64,000 nucleotides of DNA from NCBI GenBank assembly GCA_964007475.1, contig OZ023275.1:34033381-34097380 (forward strand), written 5' to 3'. This DNA comes from Hybos culiciformis (lineage: Eukaryota > Arthropoda > Insecta > Diptera > Hybotidae). A model generated the notes under the pieces. The model was given only the letters and a program-made list of their open reading frames with translations. It did no database searches and had not been told where the DNA came from. This document shows positions 28,770 to 40,680 of this stretch, one piece after another. A program made the translations under genes and the position numbers. Each line of letters opens with the position of its first letter. Within the stretch, counting starts at the first letter, position 1.

Positions 28770-31440
28770 TGTGACAGGAATAAAAAATAAAAAAATATGA
28801 AAAAAAATAAATTTACCTGAATTTAAAATTTTTCACTTAATAAGAATATTTTTAAATTTGAAATATAAATTATTGGGATATAGACTATAAAATATATCTA
28901 GTAAAAAATATTTATAAATTGTTAGAATATTTTATGTGATATGAAAATTTAAATTTTTTAGATATCATTTAATGTATGATACTAGTTCATGCAAATAAAA
29001 TTTATTACGTAATATATAATTAGGTACATATTTCATATGAAACTGCCTAATTTTTTAAATTACTGACCCAATGATAACTTATCAATATATTCCTGTATGT
29101 ATTAATTAAGATTTATTACCTAACCATATATGTTAATATTTGTGTACATACAGGTAACTTTAGGGTATAAAAAACTCTGTTATAACTTCAATCTATTTCA
29201 GATATTTTTAATAATGTTGCTTGTTCATGATTGACTACATAAATAAAAAATTAAAAATAAATGAATATATGAAATATTTTTAAGTTTTATAAGTTATTAG
29301 TCTTGAAGTTAAAAATTTTAGCAGTTAGTGCTCAAAGTTTTGATTACACTTTATTACACACATTAAATTTTCATACCTACTGTAACGCATTAGCTCTATG
29401 TACGTGATAATCATAATGTAAGTACGTGATAATTGTAAAATAAGTTTAAAAGGTTTTCATTTAATAACATGACATAAAAAGGGTATTGTCTAACGAAAAA
29501 CTGATAAAGATAATCGTTCAATTCATCTAAAAACAATTATAAGAACGTTTTGAACCCAGTTTCCATAATTATAGTAGTCCATTATACTTATGTAAGTATA
29601 CTATTAACAAAGAGGAAATCGGTCATGAAAAGACAAAAATCATTTATCAAAATATATATGTACTTAATACCAGTGTGTTCTACAATTTACACAATTATAT
29701 AAATATTTTTTGACGATTCTATACTGATTTTGAACAATCAGCGAAACAGATAAATAATGTTACTTAAAAATATATCTATTATTTAGTACATATTACATTT
29801 ATAATAATAGTATGCGTACAACAATCAGCATAATATTATATGGGCACAATATTTTGATGAAGAGATTTATGATTCACTTAAAGAAAAAAAGAGAAATAAA
29901 AGATCAGGAGAAACTAAAACCACTTGTGTTTATAAAAATAACAGCATGAATTGAAAAAAAAACAAACAATCTTTACTTAGAAAAAGGCAAAATAAAGACC
30001 TTCAATTTATACTTCGTAGTGGTTTCAAATTCCACTTCAAAAACTTATTCATTATAATATTAAATCTATTAAATCTTCATCCGGACTATCCATACAAACC
30101 TTGTATATACTGCTACTGACCACATGGACTGATTTTTCATAATATATTTCTTTTTTAAATCAAAGTATACGCGTACTAGCAATTTTTTTGAAACAACTTT
30201 TTAGTCAGTTTAGTTTCTAGTGTACGGTGTAAAAAATTTCAGGCAATTTTTTTATTTGCCCAACTACTTAGTTGCCAATAAAAAAAAAAGTAAGCCTATA
30301 AGAAAAGAAGAGTTTCAAGTGCTAGTGATATTAAAATGTTTCTCGATAATTATTTAAAACATACTATTGGTTGGCTAGACAGCAGGTTTTTAAATAAATT
30401 CAGTTGGGTACTCACCTTTCTTTATCTAGTTGCAGGCTTTCAACATTCCGTAGCCTTAGCCAGCAACGAATGAATAACTACCAAATATTTAATAACGAAG
30501 TCCAAAAAAGTTTATTAAAATTTTTGTACACAAATTGTTAATCAGTTTTGAAATTTTTTTTAAGATACTTAAATGATTCGTTCCTCTAATTAATTTTTTA
30601 CTAAAACCGACAAAGGTTCGATGCGACAACATAATAAAAGTATAGGTAGGTACCTATATAGAAAACTAATCATATTGACTTTTATATCGAATGAAAATTG
30701 AAATCTTTAAATGTTTTTAAACATAAAGATTTTTCTTTGCAGGTAGATACACAAAAAAAGGAACTTGCTAAAAATAAAATATTTTAATATCGGTTTAAAA
30801 AAAATCAAAAAGATATATTTGTGCATTTGCTTTGCTCAATAAATTCTTTTTTTTTCTGTAAATTTCAGTGAGAAAAGTCAGTTACAAAATTTTTGTTTGG
30901 TACTATTTGAAATTTTTTAATTTGAATTGAATTGTTAGTTTTGTTTTAACTGTTGAAGTGGTAGGTGTTTGGTAGTGTAGAAGGTTCAGGTTGAGTTGCA
31001 AAAATATTAATTAAATATTTTTTTAGAAGTAGGGAACAAACAATACTTTATGAAATTTAAATTAAGAAATATGATATAAGATAAAATTGCATTGAAGATA
31101 TCTGTGGGGCCGTCATCGTTAAGATATGTCCTCTATAAACTTTAAAAACATAAATATTGAAATTCAAAAAATTTCCAAGAACAAAATGTTTGATATAGCT
31201 AGATATATGATACAAAGGAAAGTTAATATCCTAACATAGACTACATAGGATAAAAGCTGTAGTAAATATTGATATAATATTGCAAAATTATTGTTATTTT
31301 TATATTTTTTAGAATTGGTGTTTCGAGTAACTAAACGTGATGAGTATTTTGTCAACTTACAATAATTACATCAGGCGTAACAAAAAAAACTGAAATAATT
31401 TAATAAAGTAAAAAAAACAGGGATAAATTTTCATTTCACA
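28770..31440. other. Divergent intergenic region, Kelch gene to Nek2
   Basis: This region lies between the minus-strand Kelch gene and the plus-strand Nek2-like gene, so it should hold both promoters. It is AT-rich and contains no convincing coding exon. A good 3' splice site on the minus strand (CCTGTCACAG, ending about 28772) suggests that the 5' UTR of the Kelch gene is spliced. A candidate 5' UTR exon is listed separately. Confidence 0.5.
30416..30480 (-). other. Possible non-coding first exon of the Kelch gene
   Basis: A less AT-rich block ends in GAAAG followed by GTGAGT, a strong 5' splice site on the minus strand at 30416-30415. Its only ATG frame stops within a few codons. With the acceptor near 28772 it could be a 5' UTR exon. 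RNA evidence is lacking and the left edge is a guess. Confidence 0.3.
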
Positions 31441-31443
31441 GTC

Positions 31444-33774
31444 ATGTTAGAATTAAAAGATTATAAAATTATATGTTTTATTGGAACTGGCTCATTTGGC
31501 ACATGTTTCAAAGTACGTCATAAAAAAACAAATGAAATTTATGCTTTGAAATATATTGATTTTGATGATCCAGATAATGACAATAATAAAAAAGAAATCA
31601 TAACATCTGAAATAAATGTCCTAAGGCAATTCAAACATGATAATATTGTTCAATATTACGAGCACTATATAAATTACAAGAAAAATCTATTATTTATTGT
31701 TATGGAATATTGCGAAGGAGGTGATCTATGTAGATTGATTGAAAAATGTCGTCAAAATAAATTACAATTCGAAGAAAAATATATTTGGAGAGTTTTGAAT
31801 CAGATTTGCATAGCACTGCAGGTATAATTATTTTTATAACAACATCAAAATAAATTCTTTAACGCTTTATTTAATTTTATATAATATAATAATAATACGA
31901 ATTCTATAACGTTGGCTTAAGATCGTTGCATAAATTTTTTAAATTTGCAATTTTAGTTTCAGTATGTAAAAGACATTAAAATTTTTTAAGAATTTTAAAT
32001 AGGTACGTCGATAGTAAAAAACCATAATAATTTTTGGCTAAAAACTCCTAATTTTTTTTTCACCTAACAATGTTTTCATTTAATATTTATATTTTAGGTT
32101 TGTCACAATAAAATGAAGGAAGGCATTATCATACATCGAGACATTAAGCCAGCTAATATATTCCTTGATTCTAAAGGCAATGTTAAGCTTGGAGATTTTG
32201 GATTGGCTAAGATATTAAATAGAAAACAAATTTTTACTGAATCCATGGTTGGTACCCCGTACTATATGAGCCCAGAAATTGTTAATGGTCGAAAATATAA
32301 TACAAAATCTGATATTTGGGCATCAGGTTGCTTAATTTATGAAATGTGTTCCTTGAAGCCACCGTTTAATGGGAGAAAATTTCAACATCTTTTAAAAAAC
32401 ATAATTGATGGATCTTTCATTGAAATACCTAATTATTATTCTAGCGATTTACAAGAAATGATCACTTATATGTTAAAAATGGACAGTTTAACACGGCCTT
32501 GTGTTGATTTAATACTGCGGCATTCTAACTTAATCAAAAACACCACTGGCACTGACTATATTGATGAATATCCAAATTTAATACCCCGTGCAGAAATGAG
32601 AGGAAAAAGATTGGATTTTTCATTAAATGAAAATTTTAAACAAATAAACTTATCAATCAGTACACCAGAGTTACGGCACGAGCTATTTGGTTCTGGAATT
32701 TTTAAAACTTATTCTGAATCAAATTTAATACCAAAACATGATAAATCGGACCATGACATATCCTACCGAAAAAGTTCGAAAGATCCTAATATTCTCACAG
32801 AAAATGTTTTCAAATTTGAATTACAAAATCGTATTCAAAAACTAAGAATTCGAGAAGCTCTATTGCGTCAAAAAGAAATTAGTCTGTTTGAAAAAGAGAA
32901 ACAGTTGAATGAACGGGAAAAAACAATTTGCAATATTGAAGATTCGATGAATGAGAAAAAAAAGGAATTTGATAAACTAATTAAAAATTTTGAGCATACC
33001 CCGTATGAGGATAGAGTTGAAATAAAACCCATTCTCAGAAAAACTATAACTCGTGATGGTCTTCCTTTTTTAGATCAACAAAATAAATTCGGTAATCATC
33101 ATAAACATGTTGTTAGGCACCAAAAGAAACGTCCGATATCTTTGAACGAAACTTTTGATTCTATTGAACCCAATGAATCATTATGTGAGCCCACAATAGC
33201 TAAAGTGGAGCTTGCCCTGTACAAGAACTCAAACAAATCATTAGAAAGAAAATTTGTTACATTTAAATCACCAAAAAAAAATTGTAATTTAAAAAATAAC
33301 GTACCAAAACATAATGGTACTATAAAAAAAAATTCTTCAATCAACAGCTCAAGCGCTTTAAGTAAAACAAATAAGGAATTTGATCATAATCATAAAAGAA
33401 AGTCTATATTGCCGATTCTTAAATTAAAACATATCAAAGATAAGAAGACTCTTATTCTAAAAAATTCTAACTTAAAAAAAGTGAACAATGATAACACTGA
33501 TGATGAAGCAATTAATCCAATTACTACTCATAAAATTGAGAACATAAAAATTGTTGAACAAGTTGATCATAACAAACTGGTTCAATGTTGGACTAAGGAA
33601 AATAAAAGAGCAGCATTCGAGCTATTGGCTTCAATGAATAAGCAATCCAACAATGAGAATTTAAATTTTAAATATAGAAATTCAGTAAAAGACACTAATA
33701 AGTTGTGTCGTTTAAGCAAACAAAGAAAATCATTATCTGCTTTGAGAAAAACTGACAGTCACATCATTGTTTGA
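31444..33774 (+). CDS. Nek2: Nek2-type serine/threonine protein kinase
   Basis: Two exons, 31444-31821 and 32098-33774, encode 684 residues; the intron is phase 0, with donor GTATAA and acceptor TTTTAG. The kinase domain lies at about residues 7-265: glycine loop GTGSFG (14-19), ATP-anchoring K36, helix-C E56, catalytic HRDIKPAN (139-146), DFG (159-161), and activation segment GTPYYMSPE. NIMA-family kinases of the Nek2 group work at the centrosome and in mitosis. In agreement, a charged leucine-rich coiled coil follows the kinase domain (about 364-420), as in Nek2. The remaining tail of about 260 residues is Lys/Asn/Ser-rich and carries KEN at 626-628, a possible APC/C degradation signal. Key residues look intact. 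The function of the tail is inference. Confidence 0.9.
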
Positions 33775-33819
33775 ATTTTAAATATGAGTTAAATATGTAT
33801 GTATGCCTTAAAACAAAAA

Positions 33820-33825
33820 AATAAA
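33820..33825 (+). promoter_or_regulatory. Candidate poly(A) signal of Nek2
   Basis: AATAAA lies about 45 bases past the Nek2 stop codon. The neighbouring NDUFB1 dicistron is transcribed toward it, and the two stop codons are under 300 bases apart. Confidence 0.55.
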
Positions 33826-34060
33826 TGTGATTGCTTGAAACGCAAAAATTTCGACAAAAAATTTAATTTTTATTAATTTTTGGAAGGAAAATTTTCTCGA
33901 ATAAATCTCAAATAAATTTTTCATTCTCTCAGTAAGTAAGCCACACACAAAAAAAGGTACAAAGACTTTTTTTTTTCAATTTGACAAATTTTTACTTCAT
34001 AATTTTTTTACTTCATATTTTATAACAAATTTTCCTACATTTATGTTTCTTTTCAAATGA

Positions 34061-34228
34061 CTACCATGACGGTGATTGTCCTGATTTTAATGTTCTGCCA
34101 TATAATGCGCTCTTATCCCTAAAGCGCGTCATTCTTTCAGTTTCTTTTCTATCCAAAAATGCTCCAACAAAAAATGCACTAATTGGAAGCAAAGCCCACA
34201 CATATTGTTTTGTTATACCAAAAACCAT
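34061..34228 (-). CDS. NDUFB1: NDUFB1 (MNLL), small subunit of mitochondrial complex I
   Basis: A 55-residue frame, intact from ATG to TAG with no intron. It has a short basic N-terminus, one membrane span (about residues 9-25, WALLPISAFFVGAFL), then the charged block LDRKETERMTRFRDKS and a tail ending PSW. The layout and the LDRK..ER.T.FR.KS pattern match NDUFB1, an accessory inner-membrane subunit of NADH:ubiquinone oxidoreductase that is about 55-60 residues long in animals. It is the downstream cistron of a pair: its ATG begins one base after the TAA of the preceding frame, so both very probably share one mRNA. The dicistronic layout implies reinitiation or leaky scanning for this subunit. 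Confidence 0.85.
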   Translation of the reverse strand: MVFGITKQYVWALLPISAFFVGAFLDRKETERMTRFRDKSALYGRTLKSGQSPSW

Positions 34229-34229
34229 T

Positions 34230-34394
34230 TTAATCTTTTATTATTTCTGATTTTTTCAATAATAAATTTTGGTTGCGTTTCCAATTTCTAGTATGATTGA
34301 AATCTGCTAAAATTGTTGAAAATGTAAAACTTGGGAAAAAAATCACTGCACCGTATCGTCTGATGAAATTTTTTGCGATAGCACTTTTGGCCAT
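34230..34394 (-). CDS. Small single-span peptide upstream of NDUFB1 on the same mRNA
   Basis: A 54-residue frame, ATG at 34394 and TAA at 34232-34230, one base before the NDUFB1 start. The N-terminus is basic (about residues 3-13), followed by a hydrophobic span GAVIFFPSFTFSTILA (15-30). A polar, basic tail comes next, beginning DFNHTRNWKRNQN. This is the layout of small mitochondrial inner-membrane proteins. I do not recognise the family. The codons look coding (CGA, TAC, GGT, GCA, GTG and TGG amid AT-rich flanks), and the tight spacing to a known respiratory subunit argues for a real protein, perhaps a complex I or assembly partner. That role is inference from context. Confidence 0.65.
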   Translation of the reverse strand: MAKSAIAKNFIRRYGAVIFFPSFTFSTILADFNHTRNWKRNQNLLLKKSEIIKD

Positions 34395-35330
34395 CAAAAA
34401 ATCTAAAATTAATTAAAAAAAACAGATTAAATCAAACAAGACTTTAAAAAAAGAAAAAAAAAAAAGACTTTAAAATACGGACATACAATTGAATAATTGA
34501 TATAAGATCAAGAGTATTAATATACACCTAGTATGTACGGTTTTCACTGACTTGGAAAACACATAGGTAGGTATACCTACCTACTTAAATTTAATGCTCT
34601 TTTGCATAGAATATTAAATTATTGTTAGGGAGGAAGGGTAGCCTACTTTTATTCAAGAATCAATCAACTTTTGTTTTCACAAAAAAAAAAAAAAAACCAA
34701 ACAAAACTCTTTCTCCAAAGTTTTTTTTTTATTTTACAGAAAAATTATACATACTAATAGGGAATTAATCTACGGTGGTTGTACATGCACCTTACCTACC
34801 TACCTACTAAAATTATAGAAAGTAGGTTCAGGTATACCTATACATTAGTCCGAATAGAAATTTGGCTGATTTTTGGATTGGAATGGATGGATTGGAATTT
34901 GGATTGGATACATATAGGTAGTTTATTATTGGAAAATAAAACTAATGCCAAATTTAACGTACAGAAGAATAATAATGTAATATAAAAAAAAATTAAATTA
35001 ATTATAATTTTTTTTTTTTTAATTAACTTACATAAGAAAAATTCTTTAGTTTTGTATTTTTGTCACCTTCCTCTTCAAAAATAATCAAATTCATAAAATG
35101 TCAAATGAAAAAAAATAAATCAAAATATATTCACCTCTTATCATCATCCCTCAAATAATTCACCACCATTAGGGTTTCCGCATCACATCAATTCACAGTG
35201 CAGTGAGCAATGCATCTGGTGGGCAATATTTCATAATCTCTGAGAAGTGAGCGAGAATAATTTTTGTGATTTTGCATTTCACACATAAAGCATAACCGCC
35301 TGGGCAAACTCGACGCGACGGCCGCGACGC
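34395..35330. other. Intergenic region with simple palindromes
   Basis: No gene seen. It holds a perfect 20-base palindrome of TAGGTA units at 34564-34583, TACC-rich steps near 34792-34806, and GGATTGGA-type repeats at about 34870-34910. From 35200 to 35340 the base composition rises in G and C. The promoter of the smORF/NDUFB1 dicistron should lie here. Confidence 0.5.
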
Positions 35331-35337
35331 AAACGTT

Positions 35338-35433
35338 GGCGCCGTGACATTTGTCCGCGGGACATTTGTCCGCGATGAAATTTGTATGGAAAACTTCGCG
35401 GACAAATGTCCCGCGGACAAATGTCACGGCGCC
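35338..35433. repeat. Perfect 38-bp inverted repeat (GGACAAATG family)
   Basis: The arms at 35338-35375 and 35396-35433 are exact reverse complements, with a 20-base loop. Each arm starts at GGCGCC and carries two GGACAAATG motifs joined by a CGCGGG-type step. The same unit recurs, partly, at about 42157-42232 in the array ahead of the second PIWI gene. The structure suggests a foldback mobile element or an RNA hairpin. It sits 423 bases upstream of the first PIWI start codon. Open frames across it are artefacts. Confidence 0.9.
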
Positions 35434-35855
35434 ATCATAAGCTATGAACTTCGCCTGCCATATGCTTTCGTGACGCTTTTCTTAGAGTGAATGTTTGGTT
35501 AAAGAAACGACGACGGCGATGCGAGCCGTGGAAAAAAATTGAAGTCGCCGAATTTCAAGATCAACTTTTATAAAACTGTCGAATTTTCACGACATCGTCT
35601 CTTTTACTTTTGACCACAGTTTTTTTTATTTTAATTTTAATTTTTAGTTTCGTTCTTATCTTTATTATATACAAATTTCTATTTTTAGAAATAACATACA
35701 ACATAAAACATAAAATATAAAGCATCACAATGTTGGTATAATGTACAAAAAAAAACATGCAGGAATAAATTAGTTTTCTTCATCTTGATATTCATAATAC
35801 GTTTTCATTACAATAACAAAACTGAACCCACCATAAAAAATATATCTACCTGGCA

Positions 35856-38800
35856 ATGCAAAATTCCTTGGAAAAAAAAAATAAAGGCAAAGGTCGTGGT
35901 CTTTTACTGCAAAATTTAACGAAAATCCATGGATTGGAAGAAGCAGATCCTCGAGGATCACAAATTGGAAACACCAGTAATTATGATAGCGGCTGTGATT
36001 ATAAAATAAAACATGATGACAGTGGTGTCTCAAGCTCTTCTGACATTTTAAGTACAGAAACAGAATCACGAAAAGAAATTATTTGTCTAGGTCGAGGTCG
36101 ATTCCTTAAGACCGGATCATCCGAAAGTTCAACAAGTGTATTACCAGCTACACCAATATTGGCATGTCATAATCCAGTACGTGGTAGAGCAAAATTTCTT
36201 CAATATTCCGAATCTTCAGGAGTTAATGAAATTTTGGTTAACAAACAACTAAGTAAATCAAAAGAGGTTTCGAAACATTTAGGAACAGATTCAAAAATAA
36301 ATGAAAAACAATTAAAAAAGGAGGAAGAGCCCGTGATTAAAAAAGGAACTAAAGGTTACTTATATTAAAGTTGTTAAGAAAGTTAGATGTAGATACCTAG
36401 GTTGTCTAAATAGTATGAACTACTTACCTAATAAACTTAGATGGGTAGGCATGGTAATATAAACCTACCTATGGGAATAATATATGGCAAGTACCTACTC
36501 TTAAATAAATCTCAAAAATTTTCAAATTTCATTCTAATTTCCTTTAACTAAAAAGGTATCTATTTACCTACCTATTCTCTATCTAATAACGAAAAAGAAA
36601 TTAGTTACATAAATTTGTGAGATTAAATGAGTTGAATTTGCTTTTAGGTATTGAAGTGAACGCAGCTTGTAATTATATTCGTTTGCACTCAGATCCAAAC
36701 AAAGGAGTTTTTGAATATGAAGTAAGATTTGATCCAAATATTCATTCTCGTGCAGTTCGTATAAAATTATTGAATGAACACAAAGAGAAGTTTGGGGGAA
36801 CAAAAACATTCGATGGAACCACATTATATTTACCAATGCTTTTATCAGATAAAATAACAATATTTGAGTCGATTCAAGCCGAGGCAAGAATTGAAATAAA
36901 ATTGATTTACAAACGAAAGAAACCATTAAATGAATGCATCCATTTGTATAATGTACTTTTTGATCGTGTAATGAGAACTTTGAATTATGTTCGATGTGAA
37001 CGAAAACAATTCGATCCAAGTGCTCCGAAAATTATTCCACAACATAAATTGGAAATATGGCCGGGCTATATCACTGCAGTAGATGAATACGAAGATGGAA
37101 TTATGTTGTGCTGTGATGTTTCACATCGAATTTTAAGCACTCAAACAGTTTTAGAATTTTTATCACAAATCAATAGAAATGATCCAGTTTCATTTCAGGT
37201 GGTTCTTTTTAATTTGACTTCTTAAAATAGTTAACATTATAAGATCTGTGAAACGCTGAAAGTTTTTATACCAATTTTACGATAAAAATGATTGTAACTG
37301 TTAACACCAGCTACCGACCCTTCTTTTTCCTAAATATTAATTTTTTCTTCCGTAATTTCGCTAATTTTTGTTTTTTTTTTGAGTCACATAATATAGAATT
37401 AAATTGTTGTTTTTAATTTGTCGTAAGAAAAATGTAGAGATTTTTTTTATTGATTATATATTTATTTTGTTTAGGATAATGCTAAGCGATCATTGATCGG
37501 ATCGATTGTTATGACTCGTTACAATAATAAAACATATCGAATTGATGATATTGATTTTAAAAGTAATCCACAATCAACTTTTAGAATGAAAGATAGAGAT
37601 GTCCAATATTTAGAATATTATCAATCACATTATGATATTGAAATAAGAGATTTATATCAACCGTTGCTGAAAAGTTATCAAAGACGTAAAATTGCTAATC
37701 AAAATTTTTTAGAAGAAATTACTTTTTGCTTATTACCAGAAATAACACATTTAACTGGATTAAGTGACGAATTTCGAAAAGATCATAAAGTCTTGCGTGA
37801 CGTTGCAACATACACTAGAGTCTCACCAAATCAACGTATTTTAGCTATAGAAAAATTTTATACTAATATCAATAATTCTATTGAAGCTAAAACAATTTTA
37901 TCAGCTTGGGGATTAAGATTAGAGAATGATGTTGAACGTCTAAAGGGACGCTTGTTGCCCGAAGAAAGAGTATATTTTTCTAAAAACAATTATTCGGTTG
38001 GTATTAATGCGGATTTTAAAACACACTGTGTTAGTAATGAATTGTTAGAAGTTGTTAATTTACACAATTGGATTTTGATTCATTTAAGTTCAAATTCGAG
38101 AACAGCACACAATTTTATCGAAAACATGAAAAAAATCTCCAAGCCTATGGGAATACAAGTCACAAATCCAAGAATTTTAATATTAAATAATGATCGAACG
38201 GAGACTTATGTCGACACATTAAGAAACAATATTGCCCCTGAAATTCAAATTGTTGTTTTGATTGTTCCGACCTCCCGAGATGACAGATACGCAACAATAA
38301 AAAAAATATGCTGTGCAGAAATTCCGGTTCCAAGTCAAGTTATTAATGCAAAAACATTGGCAAATGAAAGCAAGAACCGTTCAATAGTACAAAAAATTGC
38401 TCTACAAATAAACTGTAAGCTTGGTGGTAAGTTTTAATCAATTTGAATTAAGCAAGTATGTTTTAGAAATTGCGAGCAAAAAAAAACTGTACTTACTTAG
38501 GAACTTAATTTCACTGATTTTTGCTCCCAATTTTTTTTCATGGATATTATTTTATTCTAAATCAATTATTTTCTTTTTTCTTAATTCCAGGAACTTTATG
38601 GGAAGTGAAAATACCACTATCAAATACAATGATTTGTGGCATTGATTCTTATCATAATATTGCAAAGAAGGCAAATTCTGTTTCAGCTTTTGTTGCTTCT
38701 ATGAACTCAACCTATACTAAATGGTATAGTCGTGCCATTATTCAAACTCAAAAAGAAGAACTTGTTAATGGATTAAAAGTTGCAATGAAAATGTCTTTAG

Positions 38801-39336
38801 AAAATTATGAAAAAATTAATGGCAAATTACCAGATAGAATAATAATTTTTCGTGATGGTGTTGGCAACGGTCAATTGTCTTTGGTTAGAGATTATGAGAT
38901 TCCACAAATAGAAAAAGGTTGTTTTCTTCATTCTAGTGAATATAAACCAAAAATAACATTTGTGGTCGTCCAAAAACGAATAAATACTCGAATTTTTCAA
39001 GAGGTTAACAATGAACTACAAAATCCAAAACCTGGATTCATTGTAGATCATACAATTACAAGAAAATTTATGTATGATTTTTATTTAGTACCACAATCAA
39101 TTCGTGAAGGTACTGCAACTCCTTCTCATTATATTGTTTTGTATGACTCATCAAACATTGAACCTGATATTATACAACGTTTAAGTTATAAATTATGTTT
39201 CATGTATTATAATTGGCCTGGCAGTGTGAGAGTACCGGCTTGCTGTCAGTATGCTCATAAGCTTGCCTATTTAGTTGGTGAAAATATAAAACGACCAACG
39301 TCAGAAATATTAGCTAGAAAATTATTTTATTTGTAA
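35856..39336 (+). CDS. piwi: PIWI-clade Argonaute, tandem copy 1
   Basis: Exons 35856-36354, 36648-37198, 37475-38426 and 38591-39336 give 915 residues; phases 1, 0 and 1 close correctly. The Ser-rich N-terminus (1-165) carries RG motifs (GKGRG, LGRGR, VRGR), the arginines that are methylated for Tudor binding in PIWI proteins. N and PAZ domains follow in exons 2-3. The MID pocket has the Y..IKK.CC....PSQ pattern, and the PIWI domain lies in exon 4. The slicer residues are present: D686 (GIDSYH), D756 (FRDGVG) and H890 (YAHKLAYL); E723/E724 may supply the glutamate finger. It ends LFYL, as PIWI proteins typically do. These proteins bind piRNAs and silence transposons, mainly in the germ line. 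A paralogue with the same exon plan lies downstream. I cannot say whether it is orthologous to Piwi or to Aubergine. Confidence 0.92.
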
Positions 39337-39472
39337 TTATAAATTAAGTAAAAAATCTATTTTTTTTTTATAAACATAGAAAATAAGTCAAAAAGTTGTG
39401 CAATTATTATTAATTATTGAGATTTCATTAGCATTGTGTTCAATTTTTAATAGCATCATAAACTTTGCCAAA

Positions 39473-39478
39473 AATAAA
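39473..39478 (+). promoter_or_regulatory. Candidate poly(A) signal of PIWI copy 1
   Basis: AATAAA lies about 137 bases past the stop codon, with a second AATAAA-like run just downstream. Confidence 0.45.
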
Positions 39479-39768
39479 TCAATTTAATTTAATAAATAAT
39501 AAAATAATAGATGATAGTACAAAATATTTAATTCAGTCGGGATTTGGAAATTGCTGTTCTGAATCGCATGATTTCAAGTTCCATGTGCTTCAATGAAATA
39601 AAAAAAGAATTACTCTTCTGGGTTTAAAATTTAAGTTGGACAACAGACCAAAAGTCTAGAACTCTGGATTATCAACCTTTTGTTATACAAAAAAAAGTTT
39701 CTCAATGTTAAATTTTCTTAATACAAAATAAAATTTTCAGAAAGCAAAAGAAAATAAAAATATTATTA

Positions 39769-39975
39769 CCCTAGGGGCGGACTTTAAAACTTCGTCCGAT
39801 TTCATTCAAATTTGTTACGTAAGAAGAGGAAATGATTACACACAAATTTCGTAACAAAAAATTTATTGACCTTCTACCCTAGGGGAGGATTTCAAAAGTT
39901 TGTCCGATTTCATTTAAATTTGGACATAAAAATGATTAAACACACGAATTTCGTAACAAAAAATTTGGGCCCCTT
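39769..39975. repeat. Two diverged direct copies of a 108-bp repeat
   Basis: CCCTAGGGG starts at 39769 and again at 39877. Each is followed by a GGA..T...AAA.TT.GTCCGATTTCATT pattern and by AATTTCGTAACAAAAAATTT. This is a tandem duplication of an unidentified repeat between the PIWI genes. Confidence 0.75.
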
Positions 39976-40183
39976 TATAAAATAACTAGCTCCTATAATT
40001 GTTCATCAATCTGACAACAAAAATTTCACTTAAAACGTGTGTTCCACAACAACGTGTGTGCGGGTACAGCTACTTAGTATTTTATAATATGAATATGAAA
40101 TTATATTTTATTACTTTGAAATGTACCTTTTCTTTTGAAACAATAAAAAAAAAAAAAAATGAATTCATATATGAAAAAAATAA

Positions 40184-40613
40184 GGTACTTTTCCGTTAAC
40201 CGGGTGCTTTTTGCGGCGCTAAAAATTTTACGGCGCAAATTTACGGCGCCAAAAATGTTAGTGAAAACTTATGATAATTTAAAATGAAGTTTTTTCGTGT
40301 ATCGGGGGACGGCTGCCGCCTCCCCCGAACTCCTTAGGGCACCTTTTTTTTTTTTTTTTTTATTTTGCCTTGGGGGCGCGATGCGAATGGGACGGGGACT
40401 GTTGTGCAGAAATTTACAGGATACCCGTCCCATTCGCAAAATAAAAAAAAAAAAAAAAGGTGCCCTAGGGGGAGGCGGCAGCCGTCCCCCGATACACGAA
40501 AAAACTATTAATTTTAAATTACCATAAGTTTTTACTAACATTTTTCGCGCCATACATGTGCGCCGTAAAATTTTTTTTCGCCGCAAAAAGAGCCCGGCTA
40601 ACGGAAAAGTACC
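40184..40613. mobile_element. 430-bp foldback MITE, hAT-like
   Basis: The ends GGTACTTTTCCGTTA and its counterpart TAACGGAAAAGTACC are inverted. Imperfect inverted arms run inward for nearly 200 bases, including GC-rich blocks such as CGTGTATCGGGGGACGGC and its complement. Eight identical bases, AAAAATAA, flank the element (40176-40183 and 40614-40621) as a possible target duplication; an 8-bp duplication fits hAT transposons. The flanks are low-complexity, so the duplication is tentative. There is no transposase, so the element would be non-autonomous. Confidence 0.75.
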
Positions 40614-40680
40614 AAAAATAAATAAAATAATTACCTTAAAAAAAAAAAAAAAATTAAACGCAATTAAATTTTTAAACATA

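Noticed and set aside
36579..37019. A 146-codon minus-strand frame opposite PIWI copy 1 (and 43647-43997 opposite copy 2)
   Set aside because: Both are antisense shadows of the conserved exon 2.
39541..39627. A coding-like fragment of 28 codons
   Set aside because: Two frames look equally plausible, with no start codon and no recognisable protein. Too weak to call.
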